60,961 bases of DNA from JAGWNR01 sp964565685 (GTDB lineage: Bacteria > Patescibacteriota > Minisyncoccia > Phycocordibacterales > PALSA-1337). The translations under genes were made by a program, and so were the position numbers. Positions 7,266 through 15,915 of the stretch are shown here, piece by piece. The stretch is taken from positions 1-60,961 of the forward strand of contig CAZMFR010000006.1 of the NCBI GenBank assembly GCA_964565685.1. Reading direction: 5' to 3'. The notes beneath the pieces were generated by a model. That model did no database searches, was not told the origin of the DNA, and worked only from the letters and a program-made list of their open reading frames with translations. The stretch's first letter is position 1. Every line of letters begins with the position of its first letter.

Positions 7266-8462
7266 TCAACGGAATAACCTCAAAATATCGCGATAAGTCA
7301 CAAAAACCATGAGCAACATCAAAAGGACGAAACCGACCAGATTTACAGCATTGGCAAAGCCGGCTTTGATCTGGCGGCGAGTGGCGGCTTCGACAGCCAC
7401 AAAGAGGAGCCGTCCGCCGTCGAGAGCCGGAAACGGGATAAGGTTTACTATGCCGAGGTTCACAGAAATGAAAGCCGTAAACATCAGAAGATACGATAAT
7501 CCGAGGCGTGCGGCAGTTCCGACCATACCAGCAATACCGACTGGTCCGGTCAGATCTGATACCGAGGCGCTGCCTTGAAAAAGCCCTGCGACAAGCGTGC
7601 CGAAACCGACGACGATCTCTTGCATGAGCGACCAGGTGAATCGCGCGCCTTCATACACAGCCAAATATATAGGCAAACGCAGAGTCGCGGTGTCTTCCAT
7701 GGAAATCCCTATGGCATATTGATTCGGCTCGCCCTGGATGATGTTTTTTTGTGCTACGACGCTAATAGGCATTTGTTTGCCGTCGCGCAGAATAGAAATG
7801 GTCATGGACGCGCCTGTCGATGACGCAATTTCGGATTGGATAGCGTCGATAGTTATGGCTTGCTCTGCATTAATTCCTTGCCCAGTTTTAATTGAAGATC
7901 GCAAATTAGAATTGCAATTGAAATTGCAAGCTGAAGAAGGCAAAGAAATTCCTGTAATGACATCGCCCTCTTTTATTCCGGATCTATCTGCTGGACTTCC
8001 TGGAGAAACAGCGTCGATCATTATGCGTTCGTTCGTCATGCGATTTGCATATTGAGGATAATCGGATGGGCTTGCGGCGGTGCCGATCGACATGGCGATG
8101 ACGATCAGAAGCCATGCAAATACGAAATTTCCAAGGACGCCGGCGACCAGAATGATTGCCTGCTTCCAACGCTTTGCATTTACAAAGCTCCGTCCGCTAT
8201 CAGCGCCTTTCACCGATTCTTCGTCCGGATTCTCGCCGAAAATCTTTACAAAACCGCCGAATGGAATCGCATTTATGGCATATGCAGTCTCGCCCCAAAA
8301 TCCGCCGCCTTTCAGCCTCCAACTAAAAAGACGCGGACCAAAACCAAGGGCGAATTCATCCACTCTGACGCCAAAGCTCCTCGCAGCTATAAAATGCCCG
8401 AGCTCGTGGACGAATATGAGCGCAGCCAGGACGATTATGAAGATGATTATGGTTTCAAGCAT
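7266..8462 (-). CDS. rseP: Site-2 metalloprotease RseP
   Basis: RseP is an intramembrane zinc protease that cleaves anti-sigma factors and remnant signal peptides. HELGH at residues 20-24 in the first membrane helix gives two zinc ligands, and NLIPFPALDGGRL near the C-terminus supplies the third ligand Asp. A single PDZ domain lies between (AVSPGSPADRSGIKEGDVITGI, about residues 150-170), with a poorly conserved insert after it. The 398-residue length is normal. A TGC-TATACT box 6 nt before the ATG predicts a leaderless mRNA. Confidence 0.93.
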   Translation of the reverse strand: MLETIIIFIIVLAALIFVHELGHFIAARSFGVRVDEFALGFGPRLFSWRLKGGGFWGETAYAINAIPFGGFVKIFGENPDEESVKGADSGRSFVNAKRWKQAIILVAGVLGNFVFAWLLIVIAMSIGTAASPSDYPQYANRMTNERIMIDAVSPGSPADRSGIKEGDVITGISLPSSACNFNCNSNLRSSIKTGQGINAEQAITIDAIQSEIASSTGASMTISILRDGKQMPISVVAQKNIIQGEPNQYAIGISMEDTATLRLPIYLAVYEGARFTWSLMQEIVVGFGTLVAGLFQGSASVSDLTGPVGIAGMVGTAARLGLSYLLMFTAFISVNLGIVNLIPFPALDGGRLLFVAVEAATRRQIKAGFANAVNLVGFVLLMLLMVFVTYRDILRLFR

Positions 8463-8468
8463 GGAGAA

Positions 8469-8477
8469 AGTATAGCA
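8469..8477 (-). promoter_or_regulatory. Extended -10 promoter of rseP (leaderless spacing)
   Basis: TGC-TATACT on the minus strand, 6 nt from the ATG at 8462. Confidence 0.6.
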
Positions 8478-8542
8478 TTCTTAAAAAGAAAAAGATCGAG
8501 GATTTGTCATGCCATCGACCTTTTATTGTCACGCAATTGTCG

Positions 8543-8872
8543 TCAATACTGAAAAACTACACGAGGAATTTTATCACGAACACTGTCAAACTCAGGCATA
8601 TCGTAGTTTTCCTTGTAAAAAAGCAGATCGATGCCGCCAAGAAAGCCCTTGCGCAATTTTTCTACCACTTGAATAGCCGCTTTGCGCTCATATCCTTGTT
8701 TTACAAGAATATTGTATTCATCATATTCATCTGTTGAGTGATTCCTCCATGAGACACTAAGCTCCATAACTTTCGAGATTTTATGATGGTCTTCGTTTGG
8801 CAGTCGAAGATTCTGGTTTTCCTCGTTCAAAACAAAAAATTTCTTCAAGACAGCCCATATTTCATTTTTCAT
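8543..8872 (-). CDS. Hypothetical protein, 109 residues
   Basis: No known domain is recognised. The product is charged and apparently soluble, with an N-terminal helix (MKNEIWAVLKKFFVLNEENQ), a central segment STDEYDEYNILVKQGYERKAAIQVVEKLRKGF that looks alpha/beta, and no signal or membrane segment. It lies upstream of rseP on the same strand, 80 bp away. The reading frame is clean and codon use matches the neighbours. Confidence 0.55.
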   Translation of the reverse strand: MKNEIWAVLKKFFVLNEENQNLRLPNEDHHKISKVMELSVSWRNHSTDEYDEYNILVKQGYERKAAIQVVEKLRKGFLGGIDLLFYKENYDMPEFDSVRDKIPRVVFQY

Positions 8873-9092
8873 GACTCTTTCCTTTTGTTAAATTTTTATG
8901 TTCTTTTTGTGCTGTTTATACATTAAACGAAATAAAACATCTCGTCAATCATAAAAATCAAGGATCCAACTTCGTAAAAATAAAAGCAAGCAATCACTAT
9001 TTCCATAGTTAAAGGAGTGGGAACATTACTTTCAACGAGTTTTATGTTTATAACCTATTGGTTATATTTCAAAATGTGATCAACGGCATGAT

Positions 9093-9308
9093 TCACAGAC
9101 CGATCTTTGTAAACACGAATGCCAGTACGACGCTCAGTAATATAAAAAACGTGAAAGTAAATACGGACATCTTCACGCCTTCCGCCACCGCATTCTTGCC
9201 TCTAATATCATGTTTCTTGACCTCATTCCAAGTGACGAGATACGCGACACAAGCGCCGAGGATGCCGAATGCTCCACCTATCAAGATGAGGATTTTATAG
9301 ATATCCAT
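9093..9308 (-). CDS. Small two-helix membrane protein
   Basis: The 71-residue product has two hydrophobic helices (about residues 5-25 and 48-68) separated by a charged loop, EVKKHDIRGKNAVAEGVK. It starts immediately after the frr stop codon, so the two are co-transcribed. Function unknown. Confidence 0.65.
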   Translation of the reverse strand: MDIYKILILIGGAFGILGACVAYLVTWNEVKKHDIRGKNAVAEGVKMSVFTFTFFILLSVVLAFVFTKIGL

Positions 9309-9860
9309 TTAGCTCAAGATCTCCTTCTCTTTCTTTGAAAAAACAGCTTCGAGGTTTTTATTGGTGTCATCGACGAGCTTTTGGGCGTCTTTTTCTAAAC
9401 GAAAGATGTCGTCCTTGCCAAAACCGCCGGTCTTTTCCTTGCCTTTTATGTCCTTGATCGTTTCATCGCGGTGAGCGCGGATCTGTTTTTTTCCTTCTTC
9501 TAATTTTTCTCTTGCTGTCTTCACGATCTCCGTCCTGCGCTCGGAAGTCAATTCCGGAAAATTGACACGGAGACCTTTGTCATCGACTGCGACTGACAGG
9601 CCGAGATTGGCCTGACTGATGGCTTTCTCTACCCCTTTTGCCTGAGACATGTCCCAAGGCGTGATGCGAATGGTACGCGAACCCTCGATGCCTATATTAG
9701 CTACCTGGCTGATCGGCACTTGTGCGCCATAGGATTCGACGCGTACAGCGTCTAATATGGCCGGATTGGCTTGGCCTGTGCGGATATTGGCGAACTCTTT
9801 TTTTATCCACTCCTCCACGCCGGCGAGATTCTTTTTTAATTTTGAAAAGTCGTATGTCAT
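9309..9860 (-). CDS. frr: Ribosome recycling factor
   Basis: Frr splits post-termination ribosomes together with EF-G. The 183-residue length is typical. Signature segments are present: IRTGQANPAILDAVRVESYG (near residue 27), the beta-domain TIRITPWD, and the long helix LTSERRTEIVKTAREKLEEGKKQIRAHRDETIKDIK. It leads a small operon with the two-helix membrane protein. Confidence 0.95.
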   Translation of the reverse strand: MTYDFSKLKKNLAGVEEWIKKEFANIRTGQANPAILDAVRVESYGAQVPISQVANIGIEGSRTIRITPWDMSQAKGVEKAISQANLGLSVAVDDKGLRVNFPELTSERRTEIVKTAREKLEEGKKQIRAHRDETIKDIKGKEKTGGFGKDDIFRLEKDAQKLVDDTNKNLEAVFSKKEKEILS

Positions 9861-10191
9861 GCGAGAAGTATAAAGTTAAAAGTAAAAAGTTGCAAGCGGA
9901 AAATCGGGATAAAAAAATAACCCTGCACAAAATGTGCAGAGTGTAAGGATGAGAAGTGGAAAAGAAGGATGGGAGATGGAAAATGTATCGGGGCAAAAAA
10001 TGCGGCTGAGAGGACTTGAAAATTAGAGTCATATAAAGCCGATACAAGATCCGCTCGCCATCCGTCGATTCCACTTGCTCAAAGAACTTACAACAAAAGT
10101 ATACACGTTCAAATGAAAAAGTCAATAAAAAATAACTTCAGACAAGCAATTATAAGCAAAGTCAAACAGCTAAATCAGCTCTATTTTTTGC
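9861..10191. other. Intergenic gap between holB and frr, no gene seen
   Basis: About 330 bp without a supported ORF. The only structure I see is a weak 6-bp hairpin, CTGCAC/GTGCAG near 9925-9945, with a T-rich tail on the minus strand a few bases away. It may end the holB transcript, but the stem is short. Confidence 0.4.
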
Positions 10192-10947
10192 TTATTTTCC
10201 ATTGTTCTTTCGTTCATTTTTTGACATCCTTAGCATCACATATTCAAGAAGCTGTTTGGTCGACGGCGCGCGGTCACGCAGATAGGACTCTGTTTGGGCA
10301 ATTACGGCAAGAATAGCGGCGTTCTCTTTTATGCCATTATTTAGAAGATATCGAGAAAGATCGGCACAAAAATCTAGAGCGGCAGATTTCGGTTTTTTGC
10401 CATCGGAAATGTCAGCGGCGAGCTTGTCGACAAAGGCGATGCGCTCGGCTGGCGATGAAACAATGAGATCGGCTATATTCCAAGGGCTACCCTTGGAATC
10501 TTTTTCAAGGGCTACCCTTGGATCGCGTACCATAAACAGCCGCGATCGCAATGTCGGCAAAAGCAATTCTTCGGACGGAATGATCAAGAAAAAATGTGCG
10601 TATTCATTCGGTTCTTCAAAAATCTTCAACAAGGCGTTTTGTGCTTCATGAGTGATCGAATCTGTCTCGATGATGAAAAACTTTCGGCCGCCGCCTAATT
10701 TTTTGTCGTTTTCATCATTTTTGCCGCCTCTCGAAGAAAAAGGCCTCGTGGCATGGGCTAATTTTAGTCCGCGCGCGTCATCTATCGTCAAAACCTCATA
10801 TTTTTGCATAAAAACATCAGGATTGCCGCGCATTACAACACCACATTCTTCTTCTAAAAAAGAAGCTACCTCTTGGCACACAGACGCACCGCCGACGACG
10901 CAATATGCGTGATGGGAAAGATTGCCCAGAGATTGCGATAAATTCAT
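10192..10947 (-). CDS. holB: DNA polymerase III delta'-like clamp-loader subunit
   Basis: A clamp-loader AAA+ subunit of about 251 residues. TIDDARGLKLA and IIETDSITHEAQNALLKIFEEPNEYAHFFLI, followed by LLPTLRSRL, match the delta'/DnaX sensor region. There is no Walker A motif, as expected for delta'. Two copies of the dispersed palindrome lie in frame and encode the extra segment around residues 135-150 (PRVALEKDSKGSPW). I start at the second ATG (MNLSQSLGN), because the first ATG abuts the -10 box; the second sits exactly 6 nt from it. Confidence 0.8.
   Translation of the reverse strand: MNLSQSLGNLSHHAYCVVGGASVCQEVASFLEEECGVVMRGNPDVFMQKYEVLTIDDARGLKLAHATRPFSSRGGKNDENDKKLGGGRKFFIIETDSITHEAQNALLKIFEEPNEYAHFFLIIPSEELLLPTLRSRLFMVRDPRVALEKDSKGSPWNIADLIVSSPAERIAFVDKLAADISDGKKPKSAALDFCADLSRYLLNNGIKENAAILAVIAQTESYLRDRAPSTKQLLEYVMLRMSKNERKNNGK
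10477..10522. repeat. Dispersed palindromic repeat, copies 4 and 5, inside holB
   Basis: ATTCCAAGGG...CCCTTGGAAT (10477-10499) and CAAGGGCTACCCTTG (10506-10520) lie six bases apart inside the holB coding region. They are read in two different frames, giving PRVAL and SKGSPW, and keep the gene open. Confidence 0.88.
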
Positions 10948-10953
10948 GTTCAT

Positions 10954-10959
10954 ATTGTA
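10954..10959 (-). promoter_or_regulatory. -10 box of holB (decides the start)
   Basis: TACAAT on the minus strand, directly followed by ATGAAC and then ATG. Only the second ATG (10947) can be downstream of the transcription start. Confidence 0.55.
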
Positions 10960-10984
10960 TCCCTTATATCATTCCTGCGAAAGG

Positions 10985-11001
10985 ACAAGGGTAGCCCTTG
11001 T
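10985..11001. repeat. Dispersed palindromic repeat, copy 6
   Basis: ACAAGGGTAGCCCTTGT, upstream of holB, followed by a degraded half copy near 11014. Confidence 0.8.
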
Positions 11002-11029
11002 ACTTTTTATAATGCTACCCTCGTACAAC

Positions 11030-11052
11030 AAAGCCCCTCTGCGGGGCTTTTT
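11030..11052. terminator. Terminator between holB and the HYR protein gene
   Basis: AAGCCCC/GGGGCTT stem with a 5-nt loop. The T-run is strong on the plus strand and weaker on the minus strand. On the minus strand it follows the HYR-domain gene ending at 11087, with a palindromic repeat in between. Confidence 0.6.
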
Positions 11053-11058
11053 GTGTTT

Positions 11059-11079
11059 ATCCAAGGGCTACCCTTGGAT
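11059..11079. repeat. Dispersed palindromic repeat, copy 7
   Basis: ATCCAAGGG...CCCTTGGAT, a perfect dyad just downstream of the stop of the HYR-domain gene. Confidence 0.85.
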
Positions 11080-11086
11080 TGGAAAT

Positions 11087-12631
11087 CTAGAATGCTTTTA
11101 CGATATGATTCCAAACCGATCCCCAGAAATTATTCCATGCCGGAGCAAAACCGCCGACGGCAGCCACGTTGGTAGAAGCGCCTGCGCCATTCTGTCCAAT
11201 TATAGGCGTCAAAGGCGTAGTGCTAGCGTTCGGAGTAGTCGTGGAATTAGCCGCACCGTTAGAAGGGACAGCTATACCAGTAGCATTATTAGAACCGTTT
11301 TGGCCTTGTTGATTTTTGTAAGCATTGATGATAGCCAATTCAGCCGGACTAAAGGTCAATGACGCATTGCAAGCCAATTCATTTATCTTTTTTTCCGTAG
11401 TTATATAGACGTATCCGGAAGGATGCGTCGCACCCCAAGGACCCATGATGTCAGACAGATATTTCTGTTGGAAAGCTTTCACGGCGTTGAGCGTCTGTTG
11501 ATCGAATATACCATTAATGTCCACGTTGAGGCCTTGCGATTCCTGGAGGAAGGCCTGTAGCTTCGATACCTGTGAAGCATCATTGTTTGAGCCAAATTGA
11601 AGATAAGAAGTCAATAGCGGGCAAGAATCGATGGTTGTCGTAGCTGTGGTGGTTGCCGAAGAGACGAGAGGATTAATCGATGAACCACTGCTCGAGCTCG
11701 ATGAACCGCCACCGTAATTTATAGTTTGGATCGCGGGAGTTGAAGTAGGAGTAGTCGTAGATTGAGATGTCGTCTGTGTGACAATAACGTTAAAAGTTGT
11801 CGAAGCAGAATTCCCTGCATTATCTGTGGCTGTGCATGTGACCGCTGTTGTCCCGGCACTGAACAATGAACCACTCGCTGGAACACAAACAGGAGTGATC
11901 GAACCGTCTACAGCATCGGTAGCTGAAGGAAGCGTGTAATTGACTATGACGCTCGTGCCAGAAGTCGTGGTAGATATATCGGAAACAGAGCTTATAACTG
12001 GAGGAGTGGTGTCAGAACCAGAATTATCTTGATTCTGGTTATTTGATGGGTTTGAACCGAATAGCCCATTTCCGTCTTGATTAGGATTTGTAGAAGAACT
12101 TGAACTTGCTGATCCAGATCCGTCTTGGTTTCCGTTGTTAGATGGATTGTTTGAAAAATTTCCAGGGTCGGTTGCACCAGTCACTATGAAATTCACACTG
12201 CCAGTCAAAGGAGGGTTCGGACTAGAAGTAACAGCGGAATTGGCAGACTCGGTCAAAGTTGTCGTGAAAGTATATGTACCATTGATATCACCATCATAAG
12301 TCGGCGAACTAGTCCATGTAGTGACATTCCAATTTTCATACGTTCCATTGCTCAAATAAACAATGAAATAGCTTGGTAAACAGGATACAAAAGGACCAGC
12401 AGAACAATTAATGGTGCCGAGATCAGCAACGGGAAGCACATTTTGGACAGTAATAATAGGAGAAGGAGCAATTATAGAGTTATCTTGAGCTAGGTTTGTG
12501 GAAGGGCTAACACTGAATGTCCCGGTGGCATCTTCATCGGCTTTGGTCAAAATCGGTTGCAATAGACTCAAACCAAGGATAAAAGCCATAATTAAAGCTG
12601 TATTTGTAAATAAATTAATTTTGTTTTTCAT
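11087..12631 (-). CDS. Secreted protein with HYR and peptidoglycan-binding domains
   Basis: The start is placed at MKNKINLFTNTALIMAF, an N-terminal signal segment (to about residue 30, cleavage near TKADE). The roughly 514-residue product then has a beta-rich region, a low-complexity Asn/Ser/Gln/Asp linker (about 160-215), an HYR-type Ig-like domain (TTPPVISSVSDIS to CTATDNAGNSASTTFNV), a Ser/Thr linker, and a PG_binding_1-type three-helix domain (LQAFLQESQGLNVDINGIFD, LNAVKAFQQKYL). No catalytic domain is visible. It is probably anchored to the cell wall through the C-terminal domain, with the HYR part as spacer or adhesin. Confidence 0.78.
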   Translation of the reverse strand: MKNKINLFTNTALIMAFILGLSLLQPILTKADEDATGTFSVSPSTNLAQDNSIIAPSPIITVQNVLPVADLGTINCSAGPFVSCLPSYFIVYLSNGTYENWNVTTWTSSPTYDGDINGTYTFTTTLTESANSAVTSSPNPPLTGSVNFIVTGATDPGNFSNNPSNNGNQDGSGSASSSSSTNPNQDGNGLFGSNPSNNQNQDNSGSDTTPPVISSVSDISTTTSGTSVIVNYTLPSATDAVDGSITPVCVPASGSLFSAGTTAVTCTATDNAGNSASTTFNVIVTQTTSQSTTTPTSTPAIQTINYGGGSSSSSSGSSINPLVSSATTTATTTIDSCPLLTSYLQFGSNNDASQVSKLQAFLQESQGLNVDINGIFDQQTLNAVKAFQQKYLSDIMGPWGATHPSGYVYITTEKKINELACNASLTFSPAELAIINAYKNQQGQNGSNNATGIAVPSNGAANSTTTPNASTTPLTPIIGQNGAGASTNVAAVGGFAPAWNNFWGSVWNHIVKAF

Positions 12632-12852
12632 TGTAATGATTTTATAATAATTTGATATTTTAGCGTCCCCTATATATAAATTACTAGAGAAGACAACCCT
12701 ATCATAAAGGCATGTCATTGTCAAATATTTTACCCCCTATTCTAAGTTAGACCCTTTAATTAAAATGATTCTTGTAAATAACAAGTGTATTCTTTTGACT
12801 TCGCTCGGATATTGCGCGCACAAACATCCGTACAATCCTTGGCTGGCAAAAG

Positions 12853-12885
12853 AAAAAATGCAGGTGCTTGAAGCGCCCTGCATTT
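12853..12885 (-). terminator. Terminator of the 12906-14081 gene
   Basis: AAATGCAGG/CCTGCATTT stem followed on the minus strand by a T-rich tail, 20 bp past the stop codon at 12906. Confidence 0.65.
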
Positions 12886-12905
12886 GTGATGATTCGTCGC
12901 AGCAA

Positions 12906-14081
12906 TCAGTTGCTCGGCTTGAAAAAATTTGTTGAGTATGAGCTCAACATACCTTTGGCCAAAGATATTGAATGCGGCTGCAGAACAAGTGTGTCAGATT
13001 GGAGAATGACGTTCGTGTTTTGTGACAATTTTACAAACACGACTTCATGCGGAGGAAAGCTCGGGTCTTCATATGAGTAACCCGTGCTCGCCGAAGCATT
13101 GTCCAATGTCCAACCAACATCATTGTAACGGCTGGGCAATCCATCATACAACGTAGACAGTGCCACCGACACAGTGTAGGTGTTTGTCGCCGGCGCCATC
13201 AGTGAAAACAACCTGGTGTTACCACGCGGCGTGGGCCAATAACTCCACAAGAAGTTTGTAGGAGCTTGACCATCCTGATAAACAGGCACGGTCCATGAAT
13301 GGTTCTCGCTAAATTGGCCACTTTCGTTTGTCCATGTATAAGTGTAGGTAAACGTAAACATATGACCGGTGCCAATATAAGATTCGACAGCATTGACCGC
13401 CGTCTGACCATATTGGCTCACATCGGCTCCGACACGAGCGCCTATGAAAACGATCGCATCAACCGGGATACTGCCTGGACCACTCGTGACAAGTGTCTGA
13501 TCGTTCCCGAACAGGACGCCGCTTGGTCCTTTTATTATACCCACACGGCTAACGCTATAGCCAAGGCCTGCCAATGTTGAGTTGTTATCGAGGTAACCCA
13601 CAGGATAATCAATAACACTCGTGCTCAAGCCATCCAGAGTAATCTGCGCGCCGTTTCCGACAAATACACCACCGCAATACAGACGTTGACCTTCCATGCC
13701 GACATAATTAGTGTTGGCCGGATTGAGCTGCCCCAACCACAAAGTATTTGTGGTAACCCCTGGTGTGACGACCATTAGGTCGCTTGCCAGGAAGAACGGC
13801 TTGATCTCGACGCCAATCGGATTATTGAGTCGATTGGCCGTCTGAATCGGAGCGCCGCCATGAATGGCGAGCCCGTTCATATAAGTGCCGCGTGATAGAT
13901 AGAACTGTGAGTTCGTATCGTTAATAAGCGACGCGGGAAACGGATACCACAACACATGTGGCGGAGTTGCCAAAACATGTGTTGATTTTAACGGCGCCGC
14001 TTGACTGTTGATGACGCTGAATCCGAGACCGGCCATACAAAGTATGACCCCGATAACTGACCAATTTTTAATGTTCTTCAT
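12906..14081 (-). CDS. Secreted protein of unknown function, 391 residues
   Basis: A classical signal peptide (MKNIKNWSVIGVILCMAGLGF, cleavage near SQAAP) precedes a Thr/Asn/Gly-rich, beta-strand-rich mature protein without a recognised domain. Repeated short motifs such as YTYTWTNESG and TYTVSVALSTLYDG suggest an Ig-like or jelly-roll fold. An AAAGGA Shine-Dalgarno sequence lies 6 nt upstream of the ATG, unlike the leaderless neighbours. Composition is less charged than nearby proteins, so it may be acquired. Confidence 0.65.
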   Translation of the reverse strand: MKNIKNWSVIGVILCMAGLGFSVINSQAAPLKSTHVLATPPHVLWYPFPASLINDTNSQFYLSRGTYMNGLAIHGGAPIQTANRLNNPIGVEIKPFFLASDLMVVTPGVTTNTLWLGQLNPANTNYVGMEGQRLYCGGVFVGNGAQITLDGLSTSVIDYPVGYLDNNSTLAGLGYSVSRVGIIKGPSGVLFGNDQTLVTSGPGSIPVDAIVFIGARVGADVSQYGQTAVNAVESYIGTGHMFTFTYTYTWTNESGQFSENHSWTVPVYQDGQAPTNFLWSYWPTPRGNTRLFSLMAPATNTYTVSVALSTLYDGLPSRYNDVGWTLDNASASTGYSYEDPSFPPHEVVFVKLSQNTNVILQSDTLVLQPHSISLAKGMLSSYSTNFFKPSN

Positions 14082-14354
14082 AATGTCCTTTTTTCTTCGT
14101 GTGTTCTTTTTTTACCCACAATCCTCAGCCGAAAGCCCATAAAAGAGCCCTCTTTAAGTTTTTAGCTGCAAATTATACGGGTTACTTCTGGATACTTTTT
14201 AGCAAACTCTTGACCTTTTGTCAATGAAGTGTAAGAGAACTCCGATTGTGATTATGTGGTCATATTATCATGATGATTTCGCACGCTTCTTATCTTCTTT
14301 GATGTTAATAGATAGACAATGTGCACAATGATACTTGTATACACGTTCATCACT

Positions 14355-14363
14355 TGCCATAAT
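14355..14363 (+). promoter_or_regulatory. Extended -10 promoter of prsW (leaderless spacing)
   Basis: TGC-CATAAT ends 6 nt before the ATG at 14370. The GAAGGC in between could also act as a weak Shine-Dalgarno sequence if transcription starts earlier. Confidence 0.45.
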
Positions 14364-14369
14364 GAAGGC

Positions 14370-15065
14370 ATGAGCGGCACAGCCATCACATATGCATTCC
14401 TCGCTGGCATTTTGCCGTCGCTTCTGTGGCTTTTCTTTTGGCTCCGCGAAGACAATCTTCATCCGGAGCCGCGCTTGGTCATAGCGTTGACTTTCCTTCT
14501 CGGTATGTTGTCTGTCGCTCTGGCTATATATGGCGAGAGCGTGGTCACTATTTTTGTCAAAAGCCAGACCGAACAATATATCGTCTGGGCTATCATTGAA
14601 GAGGTGGTCAAGGGTCTCGCTGTCCTTATCATCTTTCTATTCACCGATCAGATAGACGAGCCGATCGATTTCATGATCTATTTCCTCACCGCCGCCCTGG
14701 GCTTTGCCGCCATAGAGAATTCTTTCTTTCTACTCAATCCGTTGTCGAATGGCAATATATCGGCATCGATCGCTGTCGGCGATTTCAGATTCATAGGCGC
14801 CACCCTCGTTCACACTGTCTCCTCGACTTTTATCGGCTTTTGCCTTGCTCTGGCTTTTTATCAAAGATTTTGGACAAAGATTTTTATGGGAATCATCGGC
14901 CTTATCGGCGCTTCCGCGATACATAGCGCATTCAATCTATCTGTCCTTTCATCTGCGCCGCAGAATACAATTTCCATTTTCGCATGGATCTGGTGCGCCG
15001 TTATTGTCTTGATAATCTTGTTTGAAGAGGTCAAAGCAGTTCATCCGCTTCTACCAGCGACCTAG
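14370..15065 (+). CDS. prsW: PrsW-family intramembrane metalloprotease
   Basis: PrsW proteins are polytopic membrane proteases related to the CPBP/Abi family; in Bacillus PrsW cleaves the anti-sigma factor RsiW. The expected motifs are in order: EEVVKG (motif 1), GFAAIENSFF (motif 2), GATLVHTVSS and GASAIHSAFNL with the metal-binding His residues. About seven membrane helices are predicted. I chose ATG 14370, MSGTAITYAFLAG, which begins just before the first helix. No anti-sigma factor gene is adjacent. Confidence 0.88.
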   Translation: MSGTAITYAFLAGILPSLLWLFFWLREDNLHPEPRLVIALTFLLGMLSVALAIYGESVVTIFVKSQTEQYIVWAIIEEVVKGLAVLIIFLFTDQIDEPIDFMIYFLTAALGFAAIENSFFLLNPLSNGNISASIAVGDFRFIGATLVHTVSSTFIGFCLALAFYQRFWTKIFMGIIGLIGASAIHSAFNLSVLSSAPQNTISIFAWIWCAVIVLIILFEEVKAVHPLLPAT

Positions 15066-15138
15066 AGCATTAGAACAAGAGAATCGGAAAAACAATCTTT
15101 ATCCACAGTCAATTCAACATAATTAAAGCCGTGTTATG

Positions 15139-15147
15139 TGATATAAT
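15139..15147 (+). promoter_or_regulatory. Extended -10 promoter of the hsp20 gene
   Basis: TGA-TATAAT, 30 nt before the ATG at 15178. No CIRCE heat-shock element is visible. Confidence 0.55.
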
Positions 15148-15177
15148 CCACTCATACAGTTTAAAAAATTAATTTCT

Positions 15178-15663
15178 ATGGCAAAAAACAAACCATCATT
15201 TTTTGAACGGCTGACAGGCGCCGTCAAATTGGACGAAACGGAGGAGCGAAACGATCCCATCAGCGTCTCAAAGACGCGGACCATGGAGACTCCGTCCGTC
15301 AAGGCCGGTTCATGGATAGAAGAAAGCGCCGAGGAGGGCGAGCTCACTGTCGATGTCTATCAAAACAACGACACTATCTTCATAAAGGCCATGATTGCCG
15401 GCGTCCGACCGGAAGATCTAGATATAAATATCAGCCGCGACATGGTGACTATCCGTGGAAAACGTGAAGAAGAGCGCCTCAGCTCTTCCGATGATTATTT
15501 TATCCGCGAACTCTATTGGGGCTCTTTCTCGCGCGATATTTCCCTGCCAGAAGAGATCGATGTGGATGAAGCCGAAGCGATAGAAAAACACGGCTTGCTG
15601 ATGCTCCGTTTACCAAAACTAGACAAAAAACGCCAGTCGAAATTAAAAGTCAAGACAATTTGA
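15178..15663 (+). CDS. Hsp20/alpha-crystallin small heat-shock protein
   Basis: The 161-residue chaperone holds unfolding proteins. The alpha-crystallin domain spans about residues 52-155: ELTVDVYQNNDTIFIKAMIAGV, DLDINISRDMVTIRGKREEE, the strand YFIRELYWGSFSRDISLPEEID and the closing HGLLMLRLPK. The C-terminal I-x-I anchor is weak (VKTI). A basic N-terminal arm precedes the domain. It is monocistronic, convergent with tRNA-Ala. Confidence 0.9.
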   Translation: MAKNKPSFFERLTGAVKLDETEERNDPISVSKTRTMETPSVKAGSWIEESAEEGELTVDVYQNNDTIFIKAMIAGVRPEDLDINISRDMVTIRGKREEERLSSSDDYFIRELYWGSFSRDISLPEEIDVDEAEAIEKHGLLMLRLPKLDKKRQSKLKVKTI

Positions 15664-15683
15664 TATATGCTCTGTGCTCGTTG

Positions 15684-15754
15684 TGGACCTAGGGGGAATC
15701 GGACCCCCGCCTCGTCCATGCCATGGACGCGTCGTACCATTAGACTATAGGCCC
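15684..15754 (-). tRNA. tRNA-Ala (anticodon GGC)
   Basis: Full cloverleaf on the minus strand: acceptor GGGCCTA/TAGGTCC (one G-T pair), anticodon stem CGTCC/GGACG around ATGGCAT (anticodon GGC), T-stem GGGGG/CCCCC with loop TCCGATT, discriminator A. CCA is not encoded. Confidence 0.93.
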
Positions 15755-15831
15755 GGGATTTCTCAATCTTATCATATCGTTTGAGTAATTTCAAAAAATA
15801 ACGTAAGCTGGACAATATGAATTAAATAAGA

Positions 15832-15905
15832 GCACCCTTAGCTCAGTTGGCTAGAGCGCGCCCTTCACACGGGCGAGGTCGCAAGTTCGAGCCTTGCAGG
15901 GTGCA
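15832..15905 (+). tRNA. tRNA-Val (anticodon CAC)
   Basis: Acceptor GCACCCT/AGGGTGC, D-arm AGCTCAGTTGGCTAGAGC, anticodon stem CGCCC/GGGCG around TTCACAC (anticodon CAC), T-loop TTCGAGC. CCA is not encoded. It lies 10 nt upstream of the tsaD start. Confidence 0.95.
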
Positions 15906-15915
15906 CAAATATATT

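Noticed and set aside
9922..9945. Terminator in the frr upstream gap
   Set aside because: The stem is only 6 bp and the T-run is displaced by several bases; mentioned only as weak.
10021..10125. Minus-strand frame overlapping the 5' part of frr and extending upstream (9697-10125)
   Set aside because: It is out of frame with frr, rich in low-complexity aromatic and Ser residues, and covers noncoding sequence; a shadow.
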